Below, piece after piece: positions 49,986-60,009 of a stretch of DNA of 64,000 nucleotides. The DNA is taken from NCBI GenBank assembly GCA_017935565.1, contig JAGBHK010000017.1, positions 1 to 64,000 of the forward strand, in the 5' to 3' direction. The stretch's first letter is position 1, and every line of letters begins with the position of its first letter. The position numbers were made by a program, and so were the translations under genes. The notes beneath the pieces are model-generated. The model was not told where the DNA came from. It saw nothing but the letters and a program-made list of their open reading frames with translations, and did not search any database. This DNA is from Lachnospiraceae bacterium (lineage in GTDB: Bacteria > Bacillota > Clostridia > Lachnospirales > Lachnospiraceae).

Positions 49986-51482
49986 ATGTTAAAGAACAAA
50001 GCGTACAAGATTTGGTTCTGCACAGGTTCACAGGATCTCTACGGAGATGAATGTTTAAGAAAGGTTGCTGAACATTCTAAGAAAATGGTTGAAGGATTAA
50101 ATGCTTCAGGCAAACTTCCTTTTGAATTAGTATGGAGACCAACATTAATTTCTCAGGCATCTATCAGAGCAGAATTCAATGCTGCTAACAATGACCCAGA
50201 AGTAGCTGGTGTTATTACATGGATGCATACATTCTCACCTGCAAAGATGTGGATTCTTGGTTTACAGGAATACAAGAAACCATTATGCCACTTACATACA
50301 CAGTTCAACGAAGAAATTCCATATGATGAAATCGATATGGACTTCATGAACGAAAACCAGTCAGCTCACGGTGACAGAGAATATGGTCACATCGTTAGCC
50401 GTATGGGTATCGAAAGAAAAGTTATCGTTGGACATTGGGCTTCTGAAAGAGTTCAGGACAGTATCGCTAGCTGGATGAGAACAGCTCTTGGTCTTATGGA
50501 ATCAAGCCATATTAGAGTTTGCCGTTTCGGTGATAACATGAACAACGTTGCTGTTACAGAAGGTGATAAGGTTGAAGCTCAGATTAAGTTTGGTTGGGAA
50601 ATCGATCACTACAATGTTAACGACTTAGTAGAATATGTAAATGCAGTATCTGAGGGTGACGTAAACGCATTACTTGATGAATACTATTCAAAATATAAGA
50701 TTATCGATGATGGCAGAGATGCAGCTGAATTCAGAAAACATGTTGCAGTTCAGGCTAAGCAGGAAATCGGTATGGAAAAATTCTTAGTAGACAATGATTA
50801 CCATGCATTCGTTACACACTTTGGTATGCTTGGTGGTTTACAGCAGTTACCAGGTCTTGCAGTTCAGAGACTTATGGAAAAAGGTTACGGTTTCGGTGGT
50901 GAAGGTGACTGGAAGACAGCGGCTATGGTTAGATTGATGAAGATCATGGCTGAAGGTACAAAGGATGCTAAGGGTACATCTTTCATGGAAGATTACACAT
51001 ACAACTTAGTACCTGGCAAAGAAGGTATCCTTCAGGCTCATATGTTAGAGGTTTGCCCAACAGTTGCTGATGGCGATATCTCTATGAGAGTTTGCCCACT
51101 TTCTATGGGTAACAGAGAAGATCCAGCTCGTCTTGTATTTACATCAAAGGTTGGTAAGGGTGTTGCTACATCATTAATCGACCTTGGTAACAGATTCAGA
51201 CTTATCGTTAACGCTGTAGAGTGTAAGAAGAACGACAAGCCAATGCCTAAGTTACCAGTAGGTACAGCATTCTGGACACCAGAACCAAACTTAGAGGTTG
51301 GTGCTGAAGCTTGGATTTTAGCTGGTGGTGCTCACCATACAGCATTCTCATATGACTTAACAGTAGACCAGATGGTAGACTGGGCAGCAGGTATGGGAAT
51401 TGAAAGCGTTGTAATCGATAAGGATACAACAATCAGAAACTTCAAGAATGAATTAAGATGGAATTCAATCGCATTTAAGTAA
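49986..51482 (+). CDS. araA: L-arabinose isomerase
   Basis: Converts L-arabinose to L-ribulose. The 498-aa protein begins LKNKAYKIWFCTGSQDLYGD. The Mn2+ and active-site segments include the Glu of GGEGDWKTAA, a nearby His and LAGGAHHTAFSYDL. It is followed by the FGGY kinase and araD genes, which complete arabinose entry into the pentose phosphate pathway. AAGGAGG is 10 nt from ATG. Codons are strongly optimised (AAG, GGT, GCT, ACA), which suggests high expression. Confidence 0.95.
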   Translation: MLKNKAYKIWFCTGSQDLYGDECLRKVAEHSKKMVEGLNASGKLPFELVWRPTLISQASIRAEFNAANNDPEVAGVITWMHTFSPAKMWILGLQEYKKPLCHLHTQFNEEIPYDEIDMDFMNENQSAHGDREYGHIVSRMGIERKVIVGHWASERVQDSIASWMRTALGLMESSHIRVCRFGDNMNNVAVTEGDKVEAQIKFGWEIDHYNVNDLVEYVNAVSEGDVNALLDEYYSKYKIIDDGRDAAEFRKHVAVQAKQEIGMEKFLVDNDYHAFVTHFGMLGGLQQLPGLAVQRLMEKGYGFGGEGDWKTAAMVRLMKIMAEGTKDAKGTSFMEDYTYNLVPGKEGILQAHMLEVCPTVADGDISMRVCPLSMGNREDPARLVFTSKVGKGVATSLIDLGNRFRLIVNAVECKKNDKPMPKLPVGTAFWTPEPNLEVGAEAWILAGGAHHTAFSYDLTVDQMVDWAAGMGIESVVIDKDTTIRNFKNELRWNSIAFK

Positions 51483-51524
51483 GAGGCGCGATAAAATGTA
51501 CATCTGTATATTAGAATAAAAACA

Positions 51525-51548
51525 ATGCGGGGCGTTAGCGCTCCGCAT
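51525..51548 (+). promoter_or_regulatory. Intercistronic hairpin between araA and the kinase gene
   Basis: ATGCGGGGCG-TTAG-CGCTCCGCAT, 10 bp with one G-U, no T run. It may stabilise or delimit the araA mRNA. Confidence 0.55.
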
Positions 51549-51578
51549 ACAATATATAAACAAGGAGGAATGCTGAAA

Positions 51579-53180
51579 ATGAGTACAGCAATTAGAGAGG
51601 CTATCGTTAATGGTAAGACAGCTCTTGGTATCGAATTTGGTTCTACAAGAATTAAAGCTATCTTAGTTGGCGAAGACAATACACCAATCGCATCAGGTGA
51701 TCATGGTTGGGAAAATAGATTAGAGAACGGTATCTGGACATATTCTTTAGAAGATATTTGGACAGGGCTTCAGGATGCATATGCTAAGATGGCAGCAGAT
51801 GCAAAGGCTAAATATGATGTTGATATTGAGACAATCGGTGCTATCGGTTTCTCTGCTATGATGCATGGTTATATGCCATTTAACAAGGCAGGCGAACTTA
51901 TGGTTCCTTTCCGTACATGGAGAAACTCTATTACAGAGGCTGCATCTACAGAACTTACAAAGTTATTTAACTTCCATATTCCACAGAGATGGAGTATTGC
52001 ACACCTTTATCAGGCAATTTTAAATAACGAATCACACATCGGTGATATTGACTTCATCACAACTCTTGAAGGATATATTCATTGGCAGTTATCAGGTGAA
52101 AAGGTTATCGGTGTTGGTGAAGCATCAGGTATGTTCCCTGTAGATATGAATACAAAGGATTACAATGCAACTATGGTTGCTCAGTTTGATGAACTTATTG
52201 CACCTAAGAACCTTGGCTGGAAGCTTAAAGACATTCTTCCTAAGTCACTTGTTGCAGGTGAAAATGCTGGTTCTCTTACAGAAGAAGGCGCTAAAAAGCT
52301 TGACCCAACAGGTAAGCTTAAAGCTGGTATTCCAATGTGTCCTCCAGAAGGTGATGCTGGTACAGGTATGGTTTGTACAAATGCTATCGCACCACGTACA
52401 GGTAACGTATCTGCTGGTACATCTATCTTTGGTATGGTTGTTCTTGAACATGACCTTAAGAAGGCTTATGATGAAATCGACGTTGTTACAACACCAACTG
52501 GTCTTCCTGTAGCTATGGCTCACTGTAACAACTGTACATCAGACCTTAATGCTTGGGTAAATATCTTCAAAGAATTTGCGGAAGCTTTTGGTATGGATGT
52601 AGATATGAATAAATTATACGGAACACTTTATACAAAGTCTCTTGAAGGAGATAAGGATTGTGGCGGACTTATGGCTTACAACTACTTCTCAGGTGAACAC
52701 ATCACAGGCTTTGAAGAAGGTAGACCATTATTCTTACGTTCAGCAGAGAGCAACTTCTCTCTTGCTAACTTCATGAGAGCAAACCTTTACTCAGCAATGG
52801 GTGTACTTAAGGTTGGTTTTGATATCTTACTTAAGGAAGAAGGCGTAAAGGTTGACTGTATTACAGGTCACGGCGGTCTCTTTAAGACAAAGGGCGTAGG
52901 TCAGAGTTACCTTGCAGCAGCACTTAACTCAGCAGTTACAGTTATGGCAACAGCTGGTGAAGGTGGAGCTTGGGGTATGGCAGTACTCGCTTCTTATATG
53001 ATTAACAAAGAAGAAGGCGAATCACTTGACGACTTCCTTAACAATAAGATTTTCGCTGGTCAGGAAGGCGAAACATTAGAGCCAAATGCAGATGATGTTA
53101 AGGGCTTTGATGAATTTGCAGCAAGATACAAAGCTTGCTTACCAGTTGAAAGAGCAGCAGTAGAAAATCACGTTGGTTAA
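51579..53180 (+). CDS. araB: FGGY-family carbohydrate kinase, probable L-ribulokinase
   Basis: The 533-aa protein has the FGGY ATPase fold: [15 protein letters not shown] (phosphate 1), [23 protein letters not shown], then [20 protein letters not shown]. The sugar-kinase type in araA-kinase-araD order phosphorylates L-ribulose. The sequence is closer to the xylulokinase-like branch than to classical AraB, so the symbol rests on context. ATG at 51579 follows GGAGG by 10 nt; upstream ATGs crowd the ribosome site. Confidence 0.85.
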   Translation: MSTAIREAIVNGKTALGIEFGSTRIKAILVGEDNTPIASGDHGWENRLENGIWTYSLEDIWTGLQDAYAKMAADAKAKYDVDIETIGAIGFSAMMHGYMPFNKAGELMVPFRTWRNSITEAASTELTKLFNFHIPQRWSIAHLYQAILNNESHIGDIDFITTLEGYIHWQLSGEKVIGVGEASGMFPVDMNTKDYNATMVAQFDELIAPKNLGWKLKDILPKSLVAGENAGSLTEEGAKKLDPTGKLKAGIPMCPPEGDAGTGMVCTNAIAPRTGNVSAGTSIFGMVVLEHDLKKAYDEIDVVTTPTGLPVAMAHCNNCTSDLNAWVNIFKEFAEAFGMDVDMNKLYGTLYTKSLEGDKDCGGLMAYNYFSGEHITGFEEGRPLFLRSAESNFSLANFMRANLYSAMGVLKVGFDILLKEEGVKVDCITGHGGLFKTKGVGQSYLAAALNSAVTVMATAGEGGAWGMAVLASYMINKEEGESLDDFLNNKIFAGQEGETLEPNADDVKGFDEFAARYKACLPVERAAVENHVG

Positions 53181-53194
53181 TTGAAAGGAGTAAA

Positions 53195-53324
53195 GTGTGA
53201 AAAATCACACTGATGTGCTGATTTTTCGCACGCATATTTGTGTCGAAGCGTCACAAATATGCCTTGATGCGACAAGAGAAATCGCGTTGCGACTTTCTCT
53301 TGCGCTTCCTTCGCTACGCTTCGG
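53195..53324 (+). promoter_or_regulatory. Structured leader B before araD, same fold as leader A
   Basis: Hairpin 1: GTGTGAAAAATCA (53195-53207) with TGATTTTTCGCAC (53219-53231), inner CAC/GTG closing TGAT. Hairpin 2: GCATATTTGTG/CACAAATATGC (53232-53262), loop TCGAAGCGT. Hairpin 3: GCGACAAGAGAAA with TTTCTCTTGCGC. Loop 2 (53243-53251) pairs over 9 bp with ACGCTTCGG (53316-53324), 3 nt before GGAGG. Compared with 18132-18258, base pairs are exchanged while pairing is kept. Confidence 0.7.
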
Positions 53325-53339
53325 AATGGAGGAAAGAAT

Positions 53340-54035
53340 ATGTTAGAAGAATTAAAGAAAGCTGTATATGAAGCTAATATGGATCTTCCAAAGTATGGTC
53401 TTGTTACATTTACTTGGGGAAATGTTAGTGGAATTGATAGAGAAAAAGGACTTTTCGTAATTAAGCCAAGTGGTGTTGAATATGATAAGTTAACTCCAGA
53501 CGATATGGTAGTTATGGATTTAAATGGTAATAAGGTAGAAGGTAAGTATAAGCCTTCATCTGATACAGCAACACACCTTGAAATTTATAAGGCATTCCCA
53601 GAAGTTGGTGGTGTTGTTCATACACATTCATCATACGCTACAAGCTGGGCACAGGCAGGAAGAGGAATTCCTTGCTACGGAACAACTCATGCAGACTATA
53701 TGTATGGCGAAATTCCATGTGTACGTTGCCTTAACAAAGAAGAAATTGAAGGCGCATACGAAGAAAACACAGGTCTTTTAATCGTAGACGAATTCAATAG
53801 AATGAAACTTGATCCAGTTGCAATGCCAGCGGTTCTTTGCAAGAACCATGGACCATTTGCATGGGGTAAAGATGCTCATGAAGCAGTACATAATGCAGTA
53901 GTACTTGAAGAAGTTGCTAAGATGGCATACAGAGCTGAAACAATCAACAAAGATATTAAGCCAGCTCCACAGGAACTTCAGGATAAGCATTATTACAGAA
54001 AACATGGCGCGAATGCTTATTACGGACAGAACTAA
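53340..54035 (+). CDS. araD: L-ribulose-5-phosphate 4-epimerase
   Basis: A 231-aa class II aldolase-type enzyme with [25 protein letters not shown], the zinc-binding [15 protein letters not shown] and a later [11 protein letters not shown]. It makes D-xylulose-5-P from L-ribulose-5-P for transketolase. It is separated from the kinase gene by the structured leader and has GGAGG 7 nt from ATG. Confidence 0.95.
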   Translation: MLEELKKAVYEANMDLPKYGLVTFTWGNVSGIDREKGLFVIKPSGVEYDKLTPDDMVVMDLNGNKVEGKYKPSSDTATHLEIYKAFPEVGGVVHTHSSYATSWAQAGRGIPCYGTTHADYMYGEIPCVRCLNKEEIEGAYEENTGLLIVDEFNRMKLDPVAMPAVLCKNHGPFAWGKDAHEAVHNAVVLEEVAKMAYRAETINKDIKPAPQELQDKHYYRKHGANAYYGQN

Positions 54036-54052
54036 ATAATTTGTGAAATAGA

Positions 54053-54086
54053 AAATGCAGATGACTAAAAAGTTATCTGCATTTTT
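54053..54086 (+). terminator. Terminator after araD
   Basis: AAATGCAGATGAC pairs with GTTATCTGCATTT (one G-U) and is followed by TTT. Confidence 0.85.
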
Positions 54087-54147
54087 TGGAAAAAAATCGA
54101 TATTGAAAAAAACATTGCTAAAATTTAAAATAAAAATATATTTAAAA

Positions 54148-54176
54148 TAGACAACATTACTAAAAAGTGGTATAAT
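54148..54176 (+). promoter_or_regulatory. Promoter of the transaldolase-transketolase operon
   Basis: TAGACA (54148-54153), 17-nt spacer, TATAAT (54171-54176). Confidence 0.75.
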
Positions 54177-54227
54177 AATACTACTATTTTACGCAAAAAA
54201 TTATAGTTATTTTAAGGAGGAAGAAAA

Positions 54228-54881
54228 ATGAAGTTTTTCATTGACACAGCGAATGTAGAAGATATTAAGAAGGCAAATGACATGGGTGTTATTTGTGGTG
54301 TTACTACAAACCCATCTCTTATTGCAAAGGAAGGTAGAGATTTCAATGAAGTTATCGCTGAAATCGCTTCAATCGTAGACGGACCAATCAGTGGTGAAGT
54401 TAAGGCTACAACAGTTGATGCTGAAGGTATGATCGCAGAAGGTAGAGAAATCGCTAAGATTCATCCAAACATGGTTGTTAAGATTCCTATGACAGTAGAA
54501 GGTCTTAAGGCTACTAAGGTTTTAGCTTCTGAAGGTATCAAGACAAATGTTACATTAGTATTCTCAGCTAACCAGGCATTGCTTGCAGCTAGAGCAGGTG
54601 CTACATATGTATCACCATTCTTAGGAAGACTTGATGATATTTCTCAGCCAGGTATTGATTTAATCAGAACAATCGCAGATATGTTTGCAGTTGCAGGTCT
54701 TGAAACAGAAATCATCGCTGCTTCAGTTCGTAATCCAATTCACGTTACAGACTGTGCTTTAGCTGGCGCTGATATTGCAACAGTTCCATACAGCGTAATT
54801 GCTCAGATGACAAAGCACCCACTTACAGATCAGGGTATTGCTAAGTTCCAGGCTGACTATAGAGCTGTTTTCGGTGACTAA
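54228..54881 (+). CDS. tal: Transaldolase (TalC/FSA type)
   Basis: The 217-aa short-type transaldolase has [30 protein letters not shown], Schiff-base Lys85 in VVKIPMT, and [29 protein letters not shown]. It exchanges dihydroxyacetone units between sedoheptulose-7-P and glyceraldehyde-3-P; fructose-6-P aldolase activity cannot be excluded. AAGGAGG upstream. Two transketolase genes follow, so pentoses from the ara genes flow here. Confidence 0.93.
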   Translation: MKFFIDTANVEDIKKANDMGVICGVTTNPSLIAKEGRDFNEVIAEIASIVDGPISGEVKATTVDAEGMIAEGREIAKIHPNMVVKIPMTVEGLKATKVLASEGIKTNVTLVFSANQALLAARAGATYVSPFLGRLDDISQPGIDLIRTIADMFAVAGLETEIIAASVRNPIHVTDCALAGADIATVPYSVIAQMTKHPLTDQGIAKFQADYRAVFGD

Positions 54882-54940
54882 TTGTAGCTTGCGAAAAGTC
54901 AAACAAAGAGAAAGATTATTAAAATTTATTGGAGGCAAAA

Positions 54941-55780
54941 ATGAACAAAGTAGAACTTCAGAAAACTGCAAATGAAGTCCGCAAAGGTATTGTTACAGCT
55001 GTTCATGCAGCTAAAGCAGGACATCCAGGTGGTTCTTTATCAGCAGCAGATATCTTTACTTATTTATATTTTGAAGAAATGAATATTGATCCAAAGGATC
55101 CAAAGAAGGCTGACAGAGACAGATTTGTATTATCAAAAGGTCACACAGCTCCAGGTTTATATTCAACATTAGCTAATAGAGGATACTTCCCAGTAGAAGA
55201 CTTAAAGACACTTCGTCAGTTAGGCTCTTACCTTCAGGGACATCCTGATATGAAGCATATCCCAGGTGTTGATATGTCATCAGGTTCATTAGGACAGGGT
55301 ATCTCAACAGCTGTTGGTATGGCGCTTTCAGCAAAATTAAGCAATGATTCTTACAGAGTTTACACACTTTTAGGTGATGGTGAAATTCAGGAAGGTCAGG
55401 TTTGGGAAGCAGCAATGTTTGCCGGACATAAGAATTTAGACAACTTAGTTGTTATGGTAGATAACAATGGTCTTCAGATCGATGGTAAAGTTGAAGATGT
55501 ATGTAATCCTTATCCAATCGGTGATAAGTTCAAAGCATTCAACTTCCATGTAATTGAAAATGTAGATGCTCATGACTTCGATGCAATCAAAGCTGCATTT
55601 GACGAAGCTAAAGCTACAAAGGGTATGCCTACAGCAATCGTATTTAAGAGTGTTAAAGGTAAAGGCGTATCATTTATGGAAAATAATGCTGCATGGCATG
55701 GTACAGCTCCAAACGATGAGCAGTATGCTACTGCAATGGCAGATTTAGAGAAAGTAGGTGAAGCAATATGTCAGATGTAA
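54941..55780 (+). CDS. Transketolase, N-terminal subunit
   Basis: A 279-aa protein with the thiamine-diphosphate-binding half: AGHPGGSLSAADIFTYLYF, FVLSKGHTAPGLYS, SGSLGQGISTAVGMAL and the GDGEIQEGQVWEAAMFAGHK to NNG cofactor motif. It joins the C-terminal subunit encoded next (13-nt overlap) to form a two-chain transketolase, as is common in Clostridia. ATG 54941 follows GGAGG; a TTG four codons upstream is rejected. Confidence 0.93.
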   Translation: MNKVELQKTANEVRKGIVTAVHAAKAGHPGGSLSAADIFTYLYFEEMNIDPKDPKKADRDRFVLSKGHTAPGLYSTLANRGYFPVEDLKTLRQLGSYLQGHPDMKHIPGVDMSSGSLGQGISTAVGMALSAKLSNDSYRVYTLLGDGEIQEGQVWEAAMFAGHKNLDNLVVMVDNNGLQIDGKVEDVCNPYPIGDKFKAFNFHVIENVDAHDFDAIKAAFDEAKATKGMPTAIVFKSVKGKGVSFMENNAAWHGTAPNDEQYATAMADLEKVGEAICQM

Positions 55781-56706
55781 AGAAAATCGCAACTAGAGAA
55801 AGTTATGGTAACGCACTTGCAGAATTAGGTGCAAAATATGATAATTTAGTAGTTCTTGATGCTGACCTTGCTGCAGCTACAAAGACTGGTATTTTTAAGA
55901 AAGCATTCCCAGAAAGACACATTGACTGTGGTATTGCTGAATGTAATATGGTTGGTATCGCTGCAGGTCTTGCTGCAACAGGTAAGATTCCATTCGTAAG
56001 TTCATTTGCAATGTTCGCAGCTGGTCGTGCATTTGAGCAGGTTAGAAACTCAGTTGGTTATCCAAAGCTCAATGTTAAGATTGGTGCTACACATGCTGGT
56101 ATCTCAGTAGGTGAAGACGGTGCTACACATCAGTGTAACGAAGACTTGGCTCTTATGAGAACTATTCCAGGTATGGTAGTTTTAAATCCTTCAGATGATG
56201 TTGAAGCAAAGGCTGCTGTAGCTGCTGCTATCGAACATGAAGGACCAGTTTATATTAGATTTGGTCGTCTTGCAACACCAGTTATCAACGATACTCCAGA
56301 CTATAAGTTTGAAATCGGTAAGGGTGTTACATTAAGAGAAGGTAAGGATGTTACAATCATCGCTACAGGTTTATGTGTTGCAGAATCTCTTGCAGCAGCA
56401 GAAAAACTTGCAGCAGATGGTATCGATGCTAAGGTTATCAACATCCATACAATTAAGCCATTAGATGAAGAACTTGTAATTGCAGCTGCTAAAGCTACAG
56501 GCAAGGTAGTTACAGTTGAAGAACATTCAGTAATCGGCGGTTTAGGTTCAGCTGTTTGTGATTGCTTATCAGCAAACGCTCCAACACCTGTACTTAAGAT
56601 TGGTGTAAATGATGTATTCGGCGAATCAGGTCCAGCTGTTAAGCTTATCGCTAAGTATGGTCTTGATGCAGAAGGCATTTACTCAAAGGTTAAGGCTTGG
56701 ATGTAA
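55768..56706 (+). CDS. Transketolase, C-terminal subunit
   Basis: A 312-aa protein carrying the pyrimidine-binding and C-terminal domains: ATRESYGNALAELGAKYDNL, DLAAATKTGIFKKAFPERH, the conserved Glu in CGIAECNMVGIAAG, and TVEEHSVIGGLGSAV. It overlaps its partner by 13 nt, so equal amounts are made. It shuttles two-carbon ketol units and links arabinose catabolism with glycolysis. Terminator downstream. Confidence 0.93.
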   Translation: MSDVKKIATRESYGNALAELGAKYDNLVVLDADLAAATKTGIFKKAFPERHIDCGIAECNMVGIAAGLAATGKIPFVSSFAMFAAGRAFEQVRNSVGYPKLNVKIGATHAGISVGEDGATHQCNEDLALMRTIPGMVVLNPSDDVEAKAAVAAAIEHEGPVYIRFGRLATPVINDTPDYKFEIGKGVTLREGKDVTIIATGLCVAESLAAAEKLAADGIDAKVINIHTIKPLDEELVIAAAKATGKVVTVEEHSVIGGLGSAVCDCLSANAPTPVLKIGVNDVFGESGPAVKLIAKYGLDAEGIYSKVKAWM

Positions 56707-56742
56707 AATTCTTAATATTTATACATTAAGTAGAATAGTGAA

Positions 56743-56777
56743 AAAAGGCTTGCCGTGGATAACGGTAAGCCTTTTGT
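56743..56777. terminator. Terminator between the transketolase operon and the sigma-like gene
   Basis: AAAAAGGCTTGCCGT pairs with ACGGTAAGCCTTTT, A and T runs at the ends; serves both converging genes. Confidence 0.85.
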
Positions 56778-56782
56778 ACATT

Positions 56783-57544
56783 CTACTCCTCAGTCGGATT
56801 CTTATTAATTGCCTCTAAAGACATTTTCATTACATTTCGAACTTCTTCCTCGGAAAGCGAAAGTTTTTCGCATAATTCCTCTAAAGTTGCCTCACGTTCA
56901 AGTTCCTTTGCCAATTCGATAGTGGCATCACTTAATGCATTTGCGCGGTTTGCGGCATGATTAAATGTACGAACGGAACTGATTTCCTCTTCTTCGGCGT
57001 CTTTGATAGATTTTTTTATGTAATCGCTCAGATATTCCTTATAATCTGTCGCTGTTCCATCATAACTTACGATTGCTTCAAATAAAGCAACGTTGCCCGT
57101 TCCAATCAAATCAGATTCGCGAAGAGGTGATGACTTAAACTCCTTGGCAATATCCATAACAAGTGGCAAATGCAACTCTGTTAACTTGTTTATAGCCTCT
57201 TTGTCGCCATTTTTTGAAGCTTCTATAAGAGCGTTTACATCAATGTTTTCATCTAATGCCAATTCGTTCACTTCGTTGTAATACATATCCAAAAATGCCT
57301 TGCCTTCTTCTGTTTCAGCGGCATTTGGTAAAGTGGCATCCACAGTTTCGGTGTCTTCGTCAATGTCAGAAATTTTGATTTTCTGGCTGATTAAATATTT
57401 GTATATGGCTTCGTATTTAGCTTCGTCATCAATGATTTCTTTGAAATGTGCCTTGATATCAGCGGATGTAATAACATTTCCGTTGACTGTTGCAAACTCT
57501 ACTAAAGCTGATAAAGCCTCGTTAAATTCTAATTTCTTATCCAT
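56783..57544 (-). CDS. Truncated sigma-70-like protein (regions 1-3 only)
   Basis: The 253-aa protein has a region 1.1-like front (LVEFATVNGNVITSADIKAH). Regions 1.2-2 follow (ALIEASKNGDKEAINKLTEL, HLPLVMDIAKEF, SDLIGTGNVALFEAIVSYDG) and then a region 3-like end (RANALSDATIELAKELEREA, TLEELCEKLSLSEEEVRNVM). Region 4, which reads -35 boxes, is missing, and the aromatic region 2.3/2.4 promoter-melting motif is replaced by YKEYLSDYIKKSI. It is probably a sigma decoy or modulator, or an alternative factor for extended -10 promoters. ATG 57544 follows GAGGAT. Confidence 0.75.
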   Translation of the reverse strand: MDKKLEFNEALSALVEFATVNGNVITSADIKAHFKEIIDDEAKYEAIYKYLISQKIKISDIDEDTETVDATLPNAAETEEGKAFLDMYYNEVNELALDENIDVNALIEASKNGDKEAINKLTELHLPLVMDIAKEFKSSPLRESDLIGTGNVALFEAIVSYDGTATDYKEYLSDYIKKSIKDAEEEEISSVRTFNHAANRANALSDATIELAKELEREATLEELCEKLSLSEEEVRNVMKMSLEAINKNPTEE

Positions 57545-57682
57545 AAATATCCTCATTTCTAAGTTTATATTCAATAAAATTTTAACATATGTAAAAAAAT
57601 AAGACAATAATAAAAAAATGTGTTATAATTCCTATATTATTGGAAAATAATGTATACAGATGTTAGGGAGTGGAGGAACAGT

Positions 57683-58894
57683 ATGGATAGGAATTATACA
57701 AAATTTTTTAAAGGATTAATTGTTTCGGCAATTATAATATATATTGCGATGACATTGATTGATGCGGTGCCATTTGCATTTGGAAAGGCAATAAGTATAT
57801 TGAAGATTGTATTGTCTCTTGTTAAGCCACTTATAATAGGGTTGATTATTGCGTACTTACTGTATGGTCCTATGAATGGAATTGAGAATTTTTTAATGAA
57901 TCGAAAGCATTTTATTAAGAATCGAAAATTTTGCAGGTTCATAGGAATGTTAGTGTCTTATATTGGTATTCTTGCAATTATCATTGGGATTGTTTTCGGA
58001 ATTTATACAATGATTGGTGGACAGATATCAAGAAGCAGTACATTGTCAAATATTATTGGCAGTATCGGAAAATATATTCAGGACAATGAAATTTCAACAG
58101 ATACAGTTAAGAAAATTATTGATAAATATGATATTCCTTTTGGTGATATTATTATGTCACAGATGGGTACGATTGTTGGATTTATTCAGGGATTTGTTGG
58201 AAGTATAGTAAATGCGATTATTTCTTTCATTATTAATATAGGAAGTAATGTTGTTCAATTTGTGATTGCTCTTGTATTAAGTATTTATTTGTTGGCTAGT
58301 CACGAGTATTTTAAAAGTCTATGGGACAAGTTTTTGTATATTGTGTTTAGGGAGAGTAAGCCTGGCGAGGTTGTTAGAGAAACACTTTCTATTATAAATA
58401 AAACATTTTCTGGTTATATCAGAGGTCAGATGATTGAAGCTGTTATTGTGGCGGTTTTATCAACAATTGCGCTTACGATAGTTGGTGTTGATGATGCATT
58501 TATTATTGGTGTTATTGCAGGTATTACTAATATTATTCCTTACGTTGGACCATTTATTGGTATTGGTTTAGCAGTAATTGTTTCTTTATTACAAGGAAGT
58601 TTGTTTGGCGTTATAGGTTCGATTGTAGGTTTAACAATTGTTCAGCAGGTTGATGCGAATATTCTTTCGCCAAAAGTTGTTGGTGACCAGGTTGGACTTA
58701 ATCCAGTGTTTGTAATTGTTGCTATCAGTGTTGGTGCCGGTTTGTTTGGGCTTTTGGGAATGCTTGTAGCGGTACCTATTGCAGCATCTATAAAGGCACT
58801 TATTGCAAGATGGTACGAGGTTAGAGTAAAAAATGATTACGAGAAGTATAAGAATGGTGAAGCAGTTGTAGTGGAGGAAGTTGATGAAGCTTAA
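57683..58894 (+). CDS. AI-2E family transporter (PF01594)
   Basis: A 403-aa membrane protein with about eight TM helices and the family marks SGYIRGQMIEAVIVAVLS, AGITNIIPYVGPFIGIGLAV and DANILSPKVVGDQVGLNPV. Members export AI-2, auxin-like compounds or Na+/H+; the substrate is not predictable. ATG follows TGGAGG. The next gene starts inside its last codons. Confidence 0.9.
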   Translation: MDRNYTKFFKGLIVSAIIIYIAMTLIDAVPFAFGKAISILKIVLSLVKPLIIGLIIAYLLYGPMNGIENFLMNRKHFIKNRKFCRFIGMLVSYIGILAIIIGIVFGIYTMIGGQISRSSTLSNIIGSIGKYIQDNEISTDTVKKIIDKYDIPFGDIIMSQMGTIVGFIQGFVGSIVNAIISFIINIGSNVVQFVIALVLSIYLLASHEYFKSLWDKFLYIVFRESKPGEVVRETLSIINKTFSGYIRGQMIEAVIVAVLSTIALTIVGVDDAFIIGVIAGITNIIPYVGPFIGIGLAVIVSLLQGSLFGVIGSIVGLTIVQQVDANILSPKVVGDQVGLNPVFVIVAISVGAGLFGLLGMLVAVPIAASIKALIARWYEVRVKNDYEKYKNGEAVVVEEVDEA

Positions 58895-60008
58895 TATCAG
58901 AGCCATAGTTAATTTTGCAGTAATGCTGTTTGCTGTATTAGGTTCGATTTTTAGTGTAATGAACGGAAGTATAGCAAAATTATGGATTGTGTTTGGAACT
59001 TGGTGTGCTCTATTTATTGTGTGCTACTTAATAGGAGGGAATAAAAATATTGAGAAAAATATATTTCCCAATATATGTGCGGTGATAAGTTTATTTCTAT
59101 TTACACTATCTGTGACAGATATGGTAGAAACTAGTTTTAGCAATTTCTTTGCGGCGCTTATATTAGTGACGATGATACTGATTGTATTTGTTGTATTATG
59201 TAAATGGGACAACTCAAGGGTGGCATATGGGGTATTTGTTTCGATATATTTAATATACCTTCAATATTTTATCAGCAAATTTTTTGCAAATGAAAAACAT
59301 TATGGTGTTATCATTTATGCAACGGGGCTTATCAGTATTTTGTATTTCGAATATAGAAAGCGAGAAGGAGATAATGGAAAACTTATACTACAAATAGTAG
59401 GTATATTATTTATGTGGAAAGGTATTGGAGTTTTTGGGGAGGAATATGAATTCCTTATTCCGTTGGTGATTCTTATTCCGTTTTTGGTATTTGGATTTAT
59501 CCGTTGCAATAGGATGATATGCTATGTGGGTCTTTACATAACATGGGTATATATGGATTTTTCCACAGTCGTAATTTTTGCAAAATTTGTAACATTATTA
59601 CTTATTTTTATTCTTGTACATATTTTAATGAGAAGGCATGAGCCTAGTCCTGAAATCGAAACGGTAGTGTACATTGTTGAGGTTGTAGGAATGATAAAGA
59701 TTATGCATCCAATTATTGAAATATGTGTAGGAAATCATGAAATTGCAAAGGCACTTAGTTTTTTTGTTATAACTGTATTTAGTGTAATTGGAAGATATTT
59801 AAATGTTAAAAGAGATAAAGTTGTTACTGCCTATGAAATTGCCAATGTATTATTGGTTGGTTGGGGACTTATGTTACTACTTTCACATACCATTCAAATG
59901 GCTAAAAATATGCAATATCTTATGGCGATGTCGTGTTCGTTGATATCATTGTTTTTGATATTAAACATATATATAAAGAAACTATATAATAGAAGGAAAA
60001 AGGTGTAA
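58884..60008 (+). CDS. Polytopic membrane protein, unknown function
   Basis: The 374-aa chain is mostly hydrophobic with about ten TM helices and few charged loops (KREGDNGKL, MRRHEPSPEIET). I recognise no family; it resembles DUF-type integral proteins next to transporters. It overlaps the AI-2E transporter gene by 11 nt and has GGAGG 6 nt from ATG, so the two are coupled. capA begins 1 nt after its stop. Confidence 0.7.
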   Translation: MKLNIRAIVNFAVMLFAVLGSIFSVMNGSIAKLWIVFGTWCALFIVCYLIGGNKNIEKNIFPNICAVISLFLFTLSVTDMVETSFSNFFAALILVTMILIVFVVLCKWDNSRVAYGVFVSIYLIYLQYFISKFFANEKHYGVIIYATGLISILYFEYRKREGDNGKLILQIVGILFMWKGIGVFGEEYEFLIPLVILIPFLVFGFIRCNRMICYVGLYITWVYMDFSTVVIFAKFVTLLLIFILVHILMRRHEPSPEIETVVYIVEVVGMIKIMHPIIEICVGNHEIAKALSFFVITVFSVIGRYLNVKRDKVVTAYEIANVLLVGWGLMLLLSHTIQMAKNMQYLMAMSCSLISLFLILNIYIKKLYNRRKKV

Positions 60009-60009
60009 T

